Positions 25,621 to 35,306 of a DNA stretch of 64,000 nucleotides are shown in pieces. Source of the DNA: Pseudovibrio sp. Alg231-02 (GTDB lineage Bacteria > Pseudomonadota > Alphaproteobacteria > Rhizobiales > Stappiaceae). The notes under the pieces are model-generated. The model was not told where the DNA came from. It ran no database searches and saw only the letters and a program-made list of their open reading frames with translations. The stretch lies in assembly GCF_900143565.1 (NCBI RefSeq), contig NZ_FREX01000005.1, forward strand, positions 186,001 through 250,000, written 5' to 3'. A program made the translations under genes and the position numbers. Positions within the stretch are counted from its first letter, which is position 1, and every line of letters starts with the position of its first letter.

Positions 25621-26604
25621 TTAATTCCAGAAAGTGGTCATATCACCTCTAACTACTTTCTTGCAGTCTCTGACATCATTGCCCCCCGGTGCAACATCTG
25701 CACCACAAGCTGACGAATTTCCCGCTACTCCAAGATATTGATGTGTCCATCCCACGAGACTATTTTTATCATTAGTTAATCCATATTCTGAGCGCAAAAG
25801 CTTGTTCGAGGCAGAAACAGCTGCATTCATATTTTTCTTTACATCATCCGGACCCGCTGCAGCTGAAGCTTGAACCATCTGCTCACAGAATGCGCCAATA
25901 GAAAGCATTTTTCCGCTGTGTGAAACACTGGTCGCCACACTCCAAAGATTATCTAAAACCCCAAGTCTAAAATCAGAAAGATACTTCGCCGCATTTTTTG
26001 CCAGCGGAACACCTCCTGGATAGTCAGGGGACAGATACTCAAAGTCCTTACCAGTAGTATATTTAGCGCTGCTAAAGTCTGAGCTCCCTGCGCCCGCAAA
26101 ATATCCCCCCAAAATCCAGCCAATAATTGCACCAGTATTACTAAATCTGGTTTCGTTTTTTAGGACGGATAAAATACTATCAGTTTCCAAAGTATCCGGG
26201 GTACCAACTTTCTCAGCTGCAGATTTGCAAGAAAAAAACAGTACTCTTTTTAATGAATCAGTCTGACCCACCCTTGCTGTGTTTAGGCGTGTAGCAAATT
26301 GTTGGGTTGTCATACCAGCAATTTGATTGCAGTTACCGTGTGTCGAAACGACCAACTTTTCCAGATCTTTAAATGAAGTATTGCCTTCAAGCTGATAAAT
26401 TTGTCCATCAGCCCTCATGTAGAAAACATTGTCGGTACCTAACTGATCTTGGCTCCAAATCAAATTTCTGGAGTTTGTGAAACGGTCGCAGAAGCTAGTG
26501 GTAATAAGCACACCATTCGCAGCCCCAGCCTCACCAGCCATCACCCCAGCCAGCGCCAGAGCAACGCCACCAAGTAGTCCTTTTCGTGTCTTTCTGGAAA
26601 ACAT
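25621..26604 (-). CDS. Secreted hypothetical protein with possible caspase-like His/Cys dyad
   Basis: A 327-residue protein starting at ATG 26604 behind GGAGAAG. Residues 1-29 are a Sec signal peptide. I do not recognise a named family. Residues 80-130 have the layout of clan CD (caspase/gingipain/CHAT-like) peptidases: a hydrophobic strand leading to STHGN (His89) and, 37 residues on, VLFFSCKS (Cys126). Four to five further Cys, including two near the C-terminus, suggest disulfides. The gene is visibly AT-richer than its neighbours and separates an orphan ABC ATPase from a creatininase, which suggests recent arrival. An alternative is an inactive or unrelated exported alpha/beta protein. The peptidase idea is inference. 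Confidence 0.6.
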   Translation of the reverse strand: MFSRKTRKGLLGGVALALAGVMAGEAGAANGVLITTSFCDRFTNSRNLIWSQDQLGTDNVFYMRADGQIYQLEGNTSFKDLEKLVVSTHGNCNQIAGMTTQQFATRLNTARVGQTDSLKRVLFFSCKSAAEKVGTPDTLETDSILSVLKNETRFSNTGAIIGWILGGYFAGAGSSDFSSAKYTTGKDFEYLSPDYPGGVPLAKNAAKYLSDFRLGVLDNLWSVATSVSHSGKMLSIGAFCEQMVQASAAAGPDDVKKNMNAAVSASNKLLRSEYGLTNDKNSLVGWTHQYLGVAGNSSACGADVAPGGNDVRDCKKVVRGDMTTFWN

Positions 26605-26811
26605 AATCGGCTTCTCCTTCTTATTGTTAGCCAACAAGAAGGACGAGGCACAGCTCTTCACGTGAGCCATCAGCCCCAACAGCCAATCACCAGAGTAAAC
26701 GCCTCCCTACCCACTACCTCTGAAAAACCGGAGCATCCTGTTCCTTCCCCCATGACGTCCGCGCTTCAACACGTTACTCTGCACGCAAGACAACAAGCAC
26801 CGGAAAACCAC

Positions 26812-27615
26812 ATGAGCGCCCTGCCCCGCCGTTTTTGGCATGAGATGACAACAACTGACTTCTCGAAGAGTGACACCAGCGAGTGGATCGCGGTGTTGCC
26901 GATTGCGGCGATTGAGCAGCATGGCCCGCACCTGCCGGTCTATACCGACACCTGCATCGCAGAGGGGCAAGTCGCTCGCACGGTTGAGCTGTTGCCCGAT
27001 GATCTACCAGTCACATTCCTGCCCGTTCAGGCCGTCGGCAAGTCAGACGAGCATCACTCATTCCCGGGCACACTCAGCCTCACATGGGAAACTGCCGTCA
27101 AAGCCTGGATTGAGATCGGGGAATGTGTTGCCAGAGCAGGCATCCGCAAGCTGGTGCTGGCCAACTCCCACGGCGGCAACTCACCGCTGATGGACATCAT
27201 CACCCGCGAGCTGCGCCTTAAGCACAACATGCTGGCCGTGGAATCCAGCTGGCTCCGCTTCGGCCAACCAGAAGGCCTCTATGCTGAGGAAGAGTTCACC
27301 TACGGTATTCACGGCGGAGATATCGAAACCTCCATCATGCTCTCCTTACGTCCTGATCTGGTACGCATGGATCAGGCGATAGACTTCACCTCTACCCAAA
27401 CCGACCACATCAACAAAGATGCCTACCTGCGGGCCCATGGCCGCCATCAATATGGCTGGATGAGTGAGGACCTGAACAAGACCGGCGCCCTCGGTAATGC
27501 GGTGCTCGCCACAGCGGAGAAAGGTCAGGCATCCCTCACACACGCCTCGCAGGAGTTCATTAAACTCCTGCGCGATGTGCAGAGATTTGACGTCTCATCC
27601 TTCACCAAGAATTAA
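26812..27615 (+). CDS. Creatininase (creatinine amidohydrolase) family protein
   Basis: About 267 residues from ATG 26812; the frame is open to 26662 but the extra 50 residues are low in family character. Metal-binding motifs of the family are present: the Glu-Gln-His of AAIEQHGPHLP, the Asp of YTDT, and HGG of NSHGGNSPL, with a later Glu in GGDIETS. The family hydrolyses cyclic amides or related amides (creatinine, formamides in riboflavin-type pathways). Divergent from the secreted His/Cys protein gene. In related genomes such genes often neighbour nitrate/taurine-type ABC transporters, one ATPase of which remains nearby. Confidence 0.9.
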   Translation: MSALPRRFWHEMTTTDFSKSDTSEWIAVLPIAAIEQHGPHLPVYTDTCIAEGQVARTVELLPDDLPVTFLPVQAVGKSDEHHSFPGTLSLTWETAVKAWIEIGECVARAGIRKLVLANSHGGNSPLMDIITRELRLKHNMLAVESSWLRFGQPEGLYAEEEFTYGIHGGDIETSIMLSLRPDLVRMDQAIDFTSTQTDHINKDAYLRAHGRHQYGWMSEDLNKTGALGNAVLATAEKGQASLTHASQEFIKLLRDVQRFDVSSFTKN

Positions 27616-27684
27616 CTAGAGCCTGAATTAATCACATAATTTCAATGCGGTAACACCTCATAAAAAATTCCTCTTGCTATAAAT

Positions 27685-27698
27685 TGTCATTTATGACA
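27685..27698. promoter_or_regulatory. Palindrome TGTCAT-tt-ATGACA upstream of radical SAM gene
   Basis: Six-base perfect arms around two bases, 32 bases before the start codon at 27730. Position and symmetry suggest an operator overlapping the promoter or leader. Confidence 0.35.
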
Positions 27699-27729
27699 GT
27701 TTATTCAAAACAAACACATGAGGTTGGCA

Positions 27730-28971
27730 ATGAAGATCTGTCTCATCAAAGCATCTGCACCGAGCTATTTTAAAGATTACAAGAAAGCGCGTGGAGGCCC
27801 GCCTCAGTCCATCTTTTCAGCTGCGGCAGCAACCCCCCACCATTTTCAGCTGGAGATGCATGACGAAACCATCAAGATGGTCGATCCCCGCAAGGTGACT
27901 GCCGACCTCGTGGTGCTTTTCTTCGCAACCCCGGATGCCAACCGAGGCTACGAGCTCGCCTCAGCTTTCTCGGAAAAAGGCAGTCAGGTTGTGATCGGCG
28001 GCCTCCACGCCACCTTCATGCCAGAAGAAGCCAGCGAATATGCAGATGCGGTGATGACAGGCGAATGTGAAAACGTCTGGGATGAGTTGCTACAGGATGC
28101 GCAAAACCGCAGCCTCAAGCCGAGATACACCGGCACCTACGCCGACATGTCCAAGCTTAACCCATATCCGCGCCATCTCATCACCGCAGAGCAGTATGGC
28201 TGGGAATGGTCCGTGCTGGTCAGTCGCGGCTGCAAACACCACTGCAGCTTCTGCCTCATCCCCGGCATGCTTGGCAAAACCCGCTATCGCCCAATCCCCG
28301 ACATAATCAATGAGATTTCCGAAATGGAAACCGATTGGGTCGAACTTCACGCCGACCACCTGACGGAGGATCGCGAATACGCTTTGGAATTATTCAAAGC
28401 ATTAGAAACGCTCAAGATTAGATGGGCAGGCGAAACCACTATTCGCATAGCAGATGATCCGGAACTTCTGGAAGCCGCAGCAAGGTCCGGCGCGAAGTAC
28501 TTGCTCATTGGAATAGAAACCCCGTCCAAGGCAGCACTCAAGCGTGCAGGCAAGGGTTTTGTAAAACCTGAAAACTTAAAATCTCAAATTTCTAACATTC
28601 ATACACATGGAATTATTGTCGACACCACGGCTATTTTTGGCTTCGACGAGCATACACCAGAAATTTTCATCGAAACCGCCAAGTTCTATCATGACATAGG
28701 GGTAGATATTACCGCACCGGCCATCGCCATCCCCTTCCCCGGCTCCCGCTTCTACAAACAGCTGAAAGAGGAGGACAGATTGCTCTCTGACAATTGGGGA
28801 GAATTTGATGGTGCCCATGCGGTCTACCAGCCAAAAAACATGTCCTGTGAAGAGCTTGAGGCAGGTGCAGAAGAATTCTCGCAGCATTTTTACTCAATGT
28901 CGCGGTCAGCTTCGAGAAAACTTCGTCAGATAAAAGATTTCGGGTTGGCAACCACGCTTCAGATTACGTGA
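27730..28971 (+). CDS. B12-binding-domain radical SAM protein, substrate unknown
   Basis: A 413-residue cytoplasmic protein. The N-terminal 130 residues resemble a cobalamin-binding (BchE-type) Rossmann domain with VVIGGLHATFMPEEA and TGECE, lacking the DxHxxG of base-off B12 binders. The radical SAM core starts with SRGCKHHCSFC (CxxxCxxC for the 4Fe-4S cluster, near residues 177-184) and runs to about 360, with GIETPS in the middle. I prefer ATG 27730, behind TGAGG, to ATG 27718 four codons earlier. Monocistronic, with a shared terminator downstream. Members make methyl transfers or ring rearrangements; no biosynthetic partners adjoin, so no function is proposed. Confidence 0.87.
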   Translation: MKICLIKASAPSYFKDYKKARGGPPQSIFSAAAATPHHFQLEMHDETIKMVDPRKVTADLVVLFFATPDANRGYELASAFSEKGSQVVIGGLHATFMPEEASEYADAVMTGECENVWDELLQDAQNRSLKPRYTGTYADMSKLNPYPRHLITAEQYGWEWSVLVSRGCKHHCSFCLIPGMLGKTRYRPIPDIINEISEMETDWVELHADHLTEDREYALELFKALETLKIRWAGETTIRIADDPELLEAAARSGAKYLLIGIETPSKAALKRAGKGFVKPENLKSQISNIHTHGIIVDTTAIFGFDEHTPEIFIETAKFYHDIGVDITAPAIAIPFPGSRFYKQLKEEDRLLSDNWGEFDGAHAVYQPKNMSCEELEAGAEEFSQHFYSMSRSASRKLRQIKDFGLATTLQIT

Positions 28972-29046
28972 TTGCCAGCGCCTCATACCATAGGAAGGAT
29001 GGCTAAGCCTAAAGGATCCCAACCCTTAAACTTTACCGTCCAATTA

Positions 29047-29092
29047 AGGAGAGCTTAGAACAGTTTAACTGTCTCTACAGCTCTCCTTTTTC
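29047..29092 (+). terminator. Strong intrinsic terminator after radical SAM gene
   Basis: AGGAGAGCT (29047-29055) pairs with AGCTCTCCT (29079-29087) and is followed by TTTTTCC; inside the loop is a second palindrome ACAGTT-t-AACTGT. The stem overlaps the 3' end of the convergent ArsC-like gene. Confidence 0.85.
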
Positions 29093-29425
29093 CAAAATTT
29101 CGCCCCACAAAGACGCATCAAATCCAAGCAAAAGCTGTTTTCCACCAATAATAAGTGGCCTTTTAATTAATGAAGTTTCCTGTGCCATTAAGGCGATAGC
29201 GCTAGCCTGGTCCGTGACACCAGCCTTGGTTTCATCATCTAATTTGCGCCATGTGGTACCGCGTTTATTCAAAACAACGTCCCAACCGAATCGTTCACAG
29301 GCCTCTATCAGTGCATTTTCATCTGCACCATCTTTCTTGTAATCGTGAAAATTGTAGTTGATTTTAGATTCATCCAGAAGTTTACGAGCCTTGCGAACAC
29401 TGTCGCAATTGCGAATACCATACAT
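29075..29425 (-). CDS. ArsC/Spx-family thioredoxin-fold protein (YffB-like)
   Basis: A 116-residue protein beginning MYGIRNCDSVRKARK, the YffB hallmark with a single active-site Cys (position 7) followed by D rather than a CxxC pair. The C-terminal IKRPLIIGG matches the conserved Arg-Pro of ArsC-like folds. YffB-type proteins resemble arsenate reductase but appear to use glutathione; true arsenate reduction is unlikely without ars genes. Start at ATG 29425; the frame extends nine bases further to a TTG. Single gene on the minus strand. Confidence 0.85.
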   Translation of the reverse strand: MYGIRNCDSVRKARKLLDESKINYNFHDYKKDGADENALIEACERFGWDVVLNKRGTTWRKLDDETKAGVTDQASAIALMAQETSLIKRPLIIGGKQLLLGFDASLWGEILEKGEL

Positions 29426-29738
29426 AATCAACAAGATCAGAACCCTTCATTTCCTCATCATTAGATGAAATATACTCATCTTAACGTTAGTGCGTCTCTC
29501 AACTGACGCGCATTAAACCGCAAGAAATACATCCCTTAGCACCTGAATACGCTATGAAATTGCGCTGCGCCCACATTAATTCCTCGTTTCAACTACGCAA
29601 TGCCCCCTAGACGCATTCATTCATATGGGTAATATCACTAAGACGCCAGAATCCGCCTAATAAGTGGTCGGCGAAACCAGAGGGGCCCTGCAGAACAATT
29701 AATTTTCTGCATGAGGGGAAAAGGGGAGTTAATTTAGA
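29426..29738. promoter_or_regulatory. Leader region of the peptide ABC operon
   Basis: No gene seen in 313 bases. It must contain promoters for the ArsC-like gene (minus) and the peptide transporter (plus). A small inverted repeat AGATGA/TCATCT lies at 29463-29481. The binding-protein gene starts behind GGGAG (29726-29730). Confidence 0.4.
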
Positions 29739-31319
29739 ATGCGTTTAAAGATTGCATCCGCTGCATTGGCAATGACGCTTGCTGCTGGAACTCAGGTAAA
29801 TGCTGAAACGCTGAAGTTCGCATTTCAAGGTACATACAATCAGCTAGATCCATACAGCTTGAACGAAACATTCACCATGGCCATGCACGGCAATGTGTAT
29901 GAAGGTCTCGTTCGCCGTACAGCTGATCTCCAGATCGAGCCTGCACTTGCAGAAAGCTGGGAAGTTATTGAACCAACCCGCTGGCGCTTCCACCTGCGCA
30001 AGGGCGTAAAGTTCCACAACGGCAACGACTTCAATGCTGACGACGTGGTTTTCTCTGCAAACCGTGTTCGCGCTGAAGGCTCTGACCTGACAACCCGTAT
30101 CGCAGCGGACGTCAAGGTTGAGAAAGTAGACGACTACACCGTTGATTTCGTCCTGACAGGCGTAAACCCTATCCTGCACTCCGAGTGGTCCACTTGGTAC
30201 ATCATGGATAAGGAATGGACTGAAGCAAACAACGCTGTAAAAGTGACAAGCGCTTCTGACACCAATCCAAACTATGCATCTTTGAACACAAACGGCACCG
30301 GCCCGTTCAAGATTGCAACGCATGAGCCAGGCGTAAAAACCACTTTCACCGTAAACGACGGCTGGTGGGACCAGAAAGTACACAACCTGACTGGCGTTGA
30401 GTTCACTCCAATCGGATCTGATGCAACCCGCGTTGCAGCTCTTCTTTCCGGTGAGCTGGACATGGCGTTCCCGATCCCGGTACAGGACATCAAACGCGTG
30501 GACAGCAATGCAGGCACATCTGCACTGACCGGTCCTGAGCTGCGCACCATCTTCCTTGGCTTCGACCAGAAGCGTGATGAGCTGACCTACTCCAACATCA
30601 AAGGCAAGAACCCGTTCAAGGACGTTCGCGTTCGTAAGGCGTTCTATCAGGCAATTGACGTTGATGCGATCAAAGCGAAAATCATGCGTGGTCTGTCCGA
30701 GCCTGCTGCTCTGATGATCTCACCATTCCTGTTCGCAAACTCCGGTGACTTCTCCCGCTACCCGTACGATCCGGCTGCTGCAAAGGCACTTCTCGCAGAA
30801 GCAGGTTATGCAGACGGCTTTGAAGTTGGCATGGACTGCCCCAATGATCGCTACGTCAACGACGAAGCAATCTGTCAGGCAACTGCAGCATTCCTTGCGC
30901 GCGTAGGCATCAAAGTAAACCTGAATGCACAGCCTAAAGCGAAGTACTTCGCTAAGATCCTGGCATCTGGCGGCTTTGACACGTCCTTCTACATGCTCGG
31001 TTGGACCCCAGGTTCATTCGACAGCTACAACGTTCTGCTCAACCTCAACAACTGTCGTGATGACAAAGGTGCTGGCGGACCATTCAACCTCGGTGGTTAC
31101 TGTAACCCACGTGTTGATGAGCTGACAAAAATGGTTCTCTCCGAAAACGACGAAGAGAAGCGTAACAGCATGATCTCCGAAGCCTACACAATCCTGAACA
31201 ACGAAGTATCTCACATTCCACTGCACCAGCAGGGTCTGGCTTGGGGTGTATCCGACAAGGTTACTCTGAAGCAGCGTGCGGATAACGAGTTCCACTTCAA
31301 GTTTGTAGTGAAGAACTAA
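29739..31319 (+). CDS. ABC transporter periplasmic solute-binding protein, family 5 (DppA/OppA type)
   Basis: A 526-residue periplasmic protein with a signal peptide (residues 1-22, ending VNA-ETL). Typical SBP-5 phrases include LDPYSLNE, VYEGLVRR, WRFHLRKGVKFHNG and FKDVRVRKAFYQAID. It delivers a peptide or similar solute to the permease pair encoded next. An extra pair of Cys in the C-terminal half may form a disulfide (NNCRDD and GGYCNP). It is the first gene of a four-gene operon and is separated from the permeases by a strong hairpin. Confidence 0.93.
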   Translation: MRLKIASAALAMTLAAGTQVNAETLKFAFQGTYNQLDPYSLNETFTMAMHGNVYEGLVRRTADLQIEPALAESWEVIEPTRWRFHLRKGVKFHNGNDFNADDVVFSANRVRAEGSDLTTRIAADVKVEKVDDYTVDFVLTGVNPILHSEWSTWYIMDKEWTEANNAVKVTSASDTNPNYASLNTNGTGPFKIATHEPGVKTTFTVNDGWWDQKVHNLTGVEFTPIGSDATRVAALLSGELDMAFPIPVQDIKRVDSNAGTSALTGPELRTIFLGFDQKRDELTYSNIKGKNPFKDVRVRKAFYQAIDVDAIKAKIMRGLSEPAALMISPFLFANSGDFSRYPYDPAAAKALLAEAGYADGFEVGMDCPNDRYVNDEAICQATAAFLARVGIKVNLNAQPKAKYFAKILASGGFDTSFYMLGWTPGSFDSYNVLLNLNNCRDDKGAGGPFNLGGYCNPRVDELTKMVLSENDEEKRNSMISEAYTILNNEVSHIPLHQQGLAWGVSDKVTLKQRADNEFHFKFVVKN

Positions 31320-31346
31320 GTCTACGGCTTAGCCAACAAAATAATA

Positions 31347-31369
31347 GCCCGGCGCCCTAGGCGCCGGGC
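31347..31369 (+). terminator. GC-rich hairpin between binding protein and permease genes
   Basis: Ten-base perfect arms GCCCGGCGCC and GGCGCCGGGC around CTA, with only a weak following T-rich stretch (CTCTATTCT). Likely protects the upstream mRNA or partly stops transcription so that the binding protein is made in excess. Confidence 0.7.
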
Positions 31370-31401
31370 GCCTCTATTCTCAGGAACAACTATAAAACAC
31401 C

Positions 31402-32382
31402 ATGTTTGGCTTTATTTCCCGGCGTATCGCCATGGCTCTCGTGGTCATGTTTGTCGTAGCCTTAATCTCCTTCCTGCTCTTCCGCTTTGTTGGAGATCCT
31501 GTAAACCAGATGGTGGGCATTGAGACCACCCCGGAACAGCGTGAAGCCTTGCGCCAGCGCCTCGGTCTGAACGACCCTGTTCTCGTTCAGTTTTTCCGTT
31601 ATGTCCTGGGCGCAATCCAGTTTGACTTCGGTAACTCCTACCAGTTCAAGCAGCCTGTGGCAGACCTGATTGGTCGCCGTCTGCCTGCAACTCTGGAACT
31701 GTCCTTCGCCTCTGCAATTTTTGCATTGCTGCTGGGTATTCCAATGGGCGTTTACACAGGTCTGAACCGCGATTCCTGGCTCTCAAAGATGTTCCTGTCG
31801 GTATCTCTTGTAGGTATCTCTCTGCCAACATTCTTTATCGGCATCCTGTTTATCTTCTTCTTCTCGGTCACATTGCAGTGGCTGCCAAGCTTTGGCCGCG
31901 GCGAGGTCGTTGCCCTGGGGTCTTTCTGGGACACAGGCTTCCTGACCATCAGCGGTCTGAAGGCCATCATCCTGCCGGCAATTACGCTTGGGCTGTACCA
32001 GATGACCCTCATCATGCGCCTGATCCGCGCTGAGATGCTGGAAGTGATGCGGACCGACCACATCAAGTTCGCCCGCGCCCGCGGTTTGCCGAACCGGTCT
32101 GTCTATTACATCCACGCCCTCAAAAACACGATGGTCCCTGTGATCACCATCACCGGTCTGCAGCTCGGCTCCATCATCGCCTTCGCGATTATCACCGAGA
32201 CCGTGTTCCAGTGGCCGGGCATGGGCATCCTCTTCCTGCAAGCCGTGCAGAACGTGGATATTCCGATCATGGCAGCTTACCTGCTGCTCACCGCTTTCAT
32301 CTTCGTGTTCATCAACCTCATCGTAGACATTCTCTACGTCGTGATTGATCCACGCCTGCGCACCGAACGCGGCCGCGCATAA
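31402..32382 (+). CDS. Peptide ABC transporter permease (DppB-like)
   Basis: A 326-residue inner-membrane protein with six helices. Start MFGFISRRIAMALVVMF is classical for DppB; the coupling loop reads RLIRAEMLEVMRTDHIKFARARGLP (around residues 210-234). Pairs with the DppC-like permease 21 bases downstream. No frameshift or oddity seen. Confidence 0.94.
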   Translation: MFGFISRRIAMALVVMFVVALISFLLFRFVGDPVNQMVGIETTPEQREALRQRLGLNDPVLVQFFRYVLGAIQFDFGNSYQFKQPVADLIGRRLPATLELSFASAIFALLLGIPMGVYTGLNRDSWLSKMFLSVSLVGISLPTFFIGILFIFFFSVTLQWLPSFGRGEVVALGSFWDTGFLTISGLKAIILPAITLGLYQMTLIMRLIRAEMLEVMRTDHIKFARARGLPNRSVYYIHALKNTMVPVITITGLQLGSIIAFAIITETVFQWPGMGILFLQAVQNVDIPIMAAYLLLTAFIFVFINLIVDILYVVIDPRLRTERGRA

Positions 32383-32403
32383 GAAACGGTAAGGATAATA
32401 ATC

Positions 32404-33366
32404 ATGACAGATAACACACCAACCGTTTCCGGCAGTGAGGCTTCAGAAGCCCCGCGCTCCGCAATGGCCCGCTTCCTCGACAGCGACTTGCTGCACAGCT
32501 TCCTCAGCTCCAAGGTGACAGTCCTCGCGGCTTTCACCACGGTAGTGCTGATGCTCGCAGCCCTGTTTGCTCCGCTCGTCGCACCGTTCAACCCGTTCGA
32601 TCTGGCTCAGATCAGCATCATGGACGCACGCATTCCGCCGATTGGTATGGAATGGTCCGACCCACGCTACCTGCTGGGCACAGATGATCAGGGCCGCGAT
32701 CTGCTCTCTGGCATCCTGTATGGAATGCGTATTTCTCTGGCAGTGGGCTTCCTGTCTGTGGCATTTGCCGCAGTCCTCGGCATCTCCCTCGGCCTGATTT
32801 CCGGTTATGTCGGTGGCCGCACAGACGCGATCATCATGCGTATCGCTGAAGTCCAGCTTACCTTCCCGGCCATCCTGCTGGCATTGCTCATCGACGGCAT
32901 TGCAAACGGCATCTTTGGTAACATCGATCGTGAGACCTGGGCAATCTGGATTCTAACGTTCTCCATCGGCCTGTCATTCTGGGTGCAATACGCACGTACA
33001 GTTCGTGGCTCTACATTGGTGGAGAAGAACAAAGAGTATGTTCAGGCCGCCCGCGTCATTGGCATTCCGGCATGGATCATCATGATCCGCCACGTGCTGC
33101 CAAACGTGCTTGGTCCGGTTCTGGTTATTGCAACCATCAACCTTGCTCTGGCGATTATCACAGAAGCAACCCTCTCCTTCCTTGGCGTTGGTGTTCCATC
33201 AACACAGCCATCTCTGGGCACCCTGATCCGCATCGGCAACGACTTCCTGTTCTCAGGTGAGTGGTGGATCGCGATCTTCCCAGGTCTGGCGCTCGCGATC
33301 CTCGTGCTGGCAGTAAACCTGCTGGGCGACTGGCTCCGCGACGCTTTGAACCCGAAACTGCGCTAG
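32404..33366 (+). CDS. Peptide ABC transporter permease (DppC-like)
   Basis: A 320-residue permease with an extended polar N-terminus, the LLGTDDQGRDLLSGILYGMR pattern (about residues 95-114) that marks DppC/OppC, and the coupling loop VEKNKEYVQAARVIG. Ends with LNLLGDWLRDALNPKLR, also typical. Followed after 12 bases by the fused ATPase gene, behind GGGAGG. Confidence 0.94.
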   Translation: MTDNTPTVSGSEASEAPRSAMARFLDSDLLHSFLSSKVTVLAAFTTVVLMLAALFAPLVAPFNPFDLAQISIMDARIPPIGMEWSDPRYLLGTDDQGRDLLSGILYGMRISLAVGFLSVAFAAVLGISLGLISGYVGGRTDAIIMRIAEVQLTFPAILLALLIDGIANGIFGNIDRETWAIWILTFSIGLSFWVQYARTVRGSTLVEKNKEYVQAARVIGIPAWIIMIRHVLPNVLGPVLVIATINLALAIITEATLSFLGVGVPSTQPSLGTLIRIGNDFLFSGEWWIAIFPGLALAILVLAVNLLGDWLRDALNPKLR

Positions 33367-33378
33367 GGAGGCCAGACC

Positions 33379-35106
33379 ATGAGCATCTTAGATATTCGCG
33401 GCCTCACTGTTGAGTTTCCGAGCCGCAAAGACGTCTTCACGGCGTCCCGTAATGTCAATCTTTCCGTAGACGCCGGTAAAATCCTCGGCGTGGTTGGAGA
33501 GAGTGGCGCAGGCAAGTCCACCGTTGGCAACGCCGTCATCGGTCTTCTGGAAAATCCAGGCCGGATTGCCGAAGGTGAAATCCACCTCGACGGCAAACGT
33601 ATCGACAACCTCGCGGCTGAAAGCATGCGCAAACTGCGCGGCAAGCGCATTGGCATGATCTTTCAGGATCCGCTAACCTCTTTGGATCCACTCCAGACCA
33701 TCGAGTTCCAGCTGGTCGAAACCATCCGCCTGCACCTGCCGCTCTCCAAGACAGAAGCTCGCGCCCATGCGGTTGATCTGCTGGATCAGGTTGGCATTCC
33801 AAATCCGGAAGAACGCATTGCGCAATACCCGCACCAATTCTCCGGTGGTATGCGCCAGCGTGTGGTGATCGCTCTCGCTCTTTGCGCAGACCCGGAAGTT
33901 GTCATCGCAGATGAGCCAACAACCGCGCTTGACGTTTCCATTCAGGCTCAGATCCTGAAGCTGATGAAGCGTCTGTGTGAAGAGAAAAACGTGGCGATGG
34001 TCGTCATCACCCACGACATGGGTGTGATCGCAGATCTCACCGACCACGTTGCGGTGATGTACCGGGGTGATCTGGTTGAATACGGCGAATCCAAGCAGGT
34101 ACTGGGCGCTCCAAAGCACCCGTACACTCAAAGCCTGATCGCCGCCGTTCCGCGTCCGGACGTAAAAGTACACCGCTTCCCGCAGGTCGATTACATTGAA
34201 GGCTCAGCAAAGCCCTTCAAGCAAATCGACATCGGCACCCACTGGCTGGGCAAGGCGCGTGACTACAAATCTGTCGATGGCCCACTGCTCGATGTTAAAG
34301 ACATCACCATGAAGTTCCTCACCAAGGACGCATGGATTTCTAAAAACAGGCAGTACTTCACCGCTCTGGATAAAGTCAGCTTTGACATCCATGCAGGTGA
34401 AACCTTTGGCCTCGTGGGCGAAAGTGGTTCCGGTAAATCAACCATGGCCCGCGTCATCACTGGTCTTTACCACCCGGCAGGCGGCACCGCCCACTTTGCA
34501 GGACAGGAACTGACCAGCCTGAAAGACAAGAAGCAGGTTCTGGCGATGCGTCGCCAGATGCAGATGATCTTCCAGGATCCGTTCTCCTCCCTGAACTCCC
34601 GCATGCGTGTGCGTGATATTGTGGCTGAACCAATCAAGTTCCACAAACTCGCCAGCACCAACAGCGAAGTGAACCAGATCGTTGATGACCTTCTGGAGCA
34701 CGTCGGCCTAGGCATCGCAGCGGCAGCCAAGTTCCCGCACGAGTTCTCCGGTGGTCAGCGCCAGCGCATCTCCATTGCCCGCGCCTTGGCGACACGCCCT
34801 CGCTTCTTGGTTTGTGATGAACCAACTTCCGCGCTGGACGTATCCATTCAGGCACAAATCCTCAACCTGCTCAAAGACTTGCAGGACGAGCTGGGCCTCA
34901 CCATGCTGTTCATCAGCCACGACCTCGCAGTCATCCGCCAGATGTGTAACCGCACCGGTGTTATGCGCCACGGCCAGCTTCTGGAAGTTGCTGATACCGA
35001 AGACCTCTTCGACAAACCTCAACACGCTTACACTAGGGAGCTCCTCTCCCTGATGCCAAGCATGGACGGCCTGTCCCGCCAAAATCTGGAAGAAGAACTG
35101 GCCTAA
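33379..35106 (+). CDS. Peptide ABC transporter fused double ATPase (DppD-DppF type)
   Basis: A 575-residue protein with two complete ABC ATPase domains in one chain. Domain 1 has GESGAGKST (residues 40-48), FSGGMRQRV and [11 protein letters not shown]; domain 2 has GESGSGKST (about 350-358), [10 protein letters not shown] and [11 protein letters not shown]. Each carries the oligopeptide-type C-terminal region ([15 protein letters not shown]). A fused pair like YejF or GsiA replaces the separate DppD and DppF proteins. Last gene of the operon and followed by a terminator. Confidence 0.94.
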   Translation: MSILDIRGLTVEFPSRKDVFTASRNVNLSVDAGKILGVVGESGAGKSTVGNAVIGLLENPGRIAEGEIHLDGKRIDNLAAESMRKLRGKRIGMIFQDPLTSLDPLQTIEFQLVETIRLHLPLSKTEARAHAVDLLDQVGIPNPEERIAQYPHQFSGGMRQRVVIALALCADPEVVIADEPTTALDVSIQAQILKLMKRLCEEKNVAMVVITHDMGVIADLTDHVAVMYRGDLVEYGESKQVLGAPKHPYTQSLIAAVPRPDVKVHRFPQVDYIEGSAKPFKQIDIGTHWLGKARDYKSVDGPLLDVKDITMKFLTKDAWISKNRQYFTALDKVSFDIHAGETFGLVGESGSGKSTMARVITGLYHPAGGTAHFAGQELTSLKDKKQVLAMRRQMQMIFQDPFSSLNSRMRVRDIVAEPIKFHKLASTNSEVNQIVDDLLEHVGLGIAAAAKFPHEFSGGQRQRISIARALATRPRFLVCDEPTSALDVSIQAQILNLLKDLQDELGLTMLFISHDLAVIRQMCNRTGVMRHGQLLEVADTEDLFDKPQHAYTRELLSLMPSMDGLSRQNLEEELA

Positions 35107-35130
35107 CACCACTCACATTCTAAAGACCAC

Positions 35131-35160
35131 AAAGGGCCCCCAGCGGGCCCTTTTCTTTTG
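35131..35160 (+). terminator. Intrinsic terminator of the peptide ABC operon
   Basis: AAAGGGCCC pairs with GGGCCCTTT around a short loop, followed by TCTTTTG. It lies 25 bases beyond the ATPase stop. Confidence 0.9.
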
Positions 35161-35306
35161 CCTGCAGAACCGACAATCCAGCCACTTAAATGTGATGCAC
35201 CAACCTACATCTCAGGCAAGCTCGAACCTTGAGTTCCATCCAAAAATCAAATATGGAATATTATTCGAATTATATTCCAGAATCAAAAAACGATAGAACC
35301 AACCTC

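Noticed and set aside
26662-26811. Fifty-codon extension at the start of the creatininase frame
   Set aside because: Pro/Ser/Gln-rich sequence overlapping the divergent promoter region and not expected in the family.
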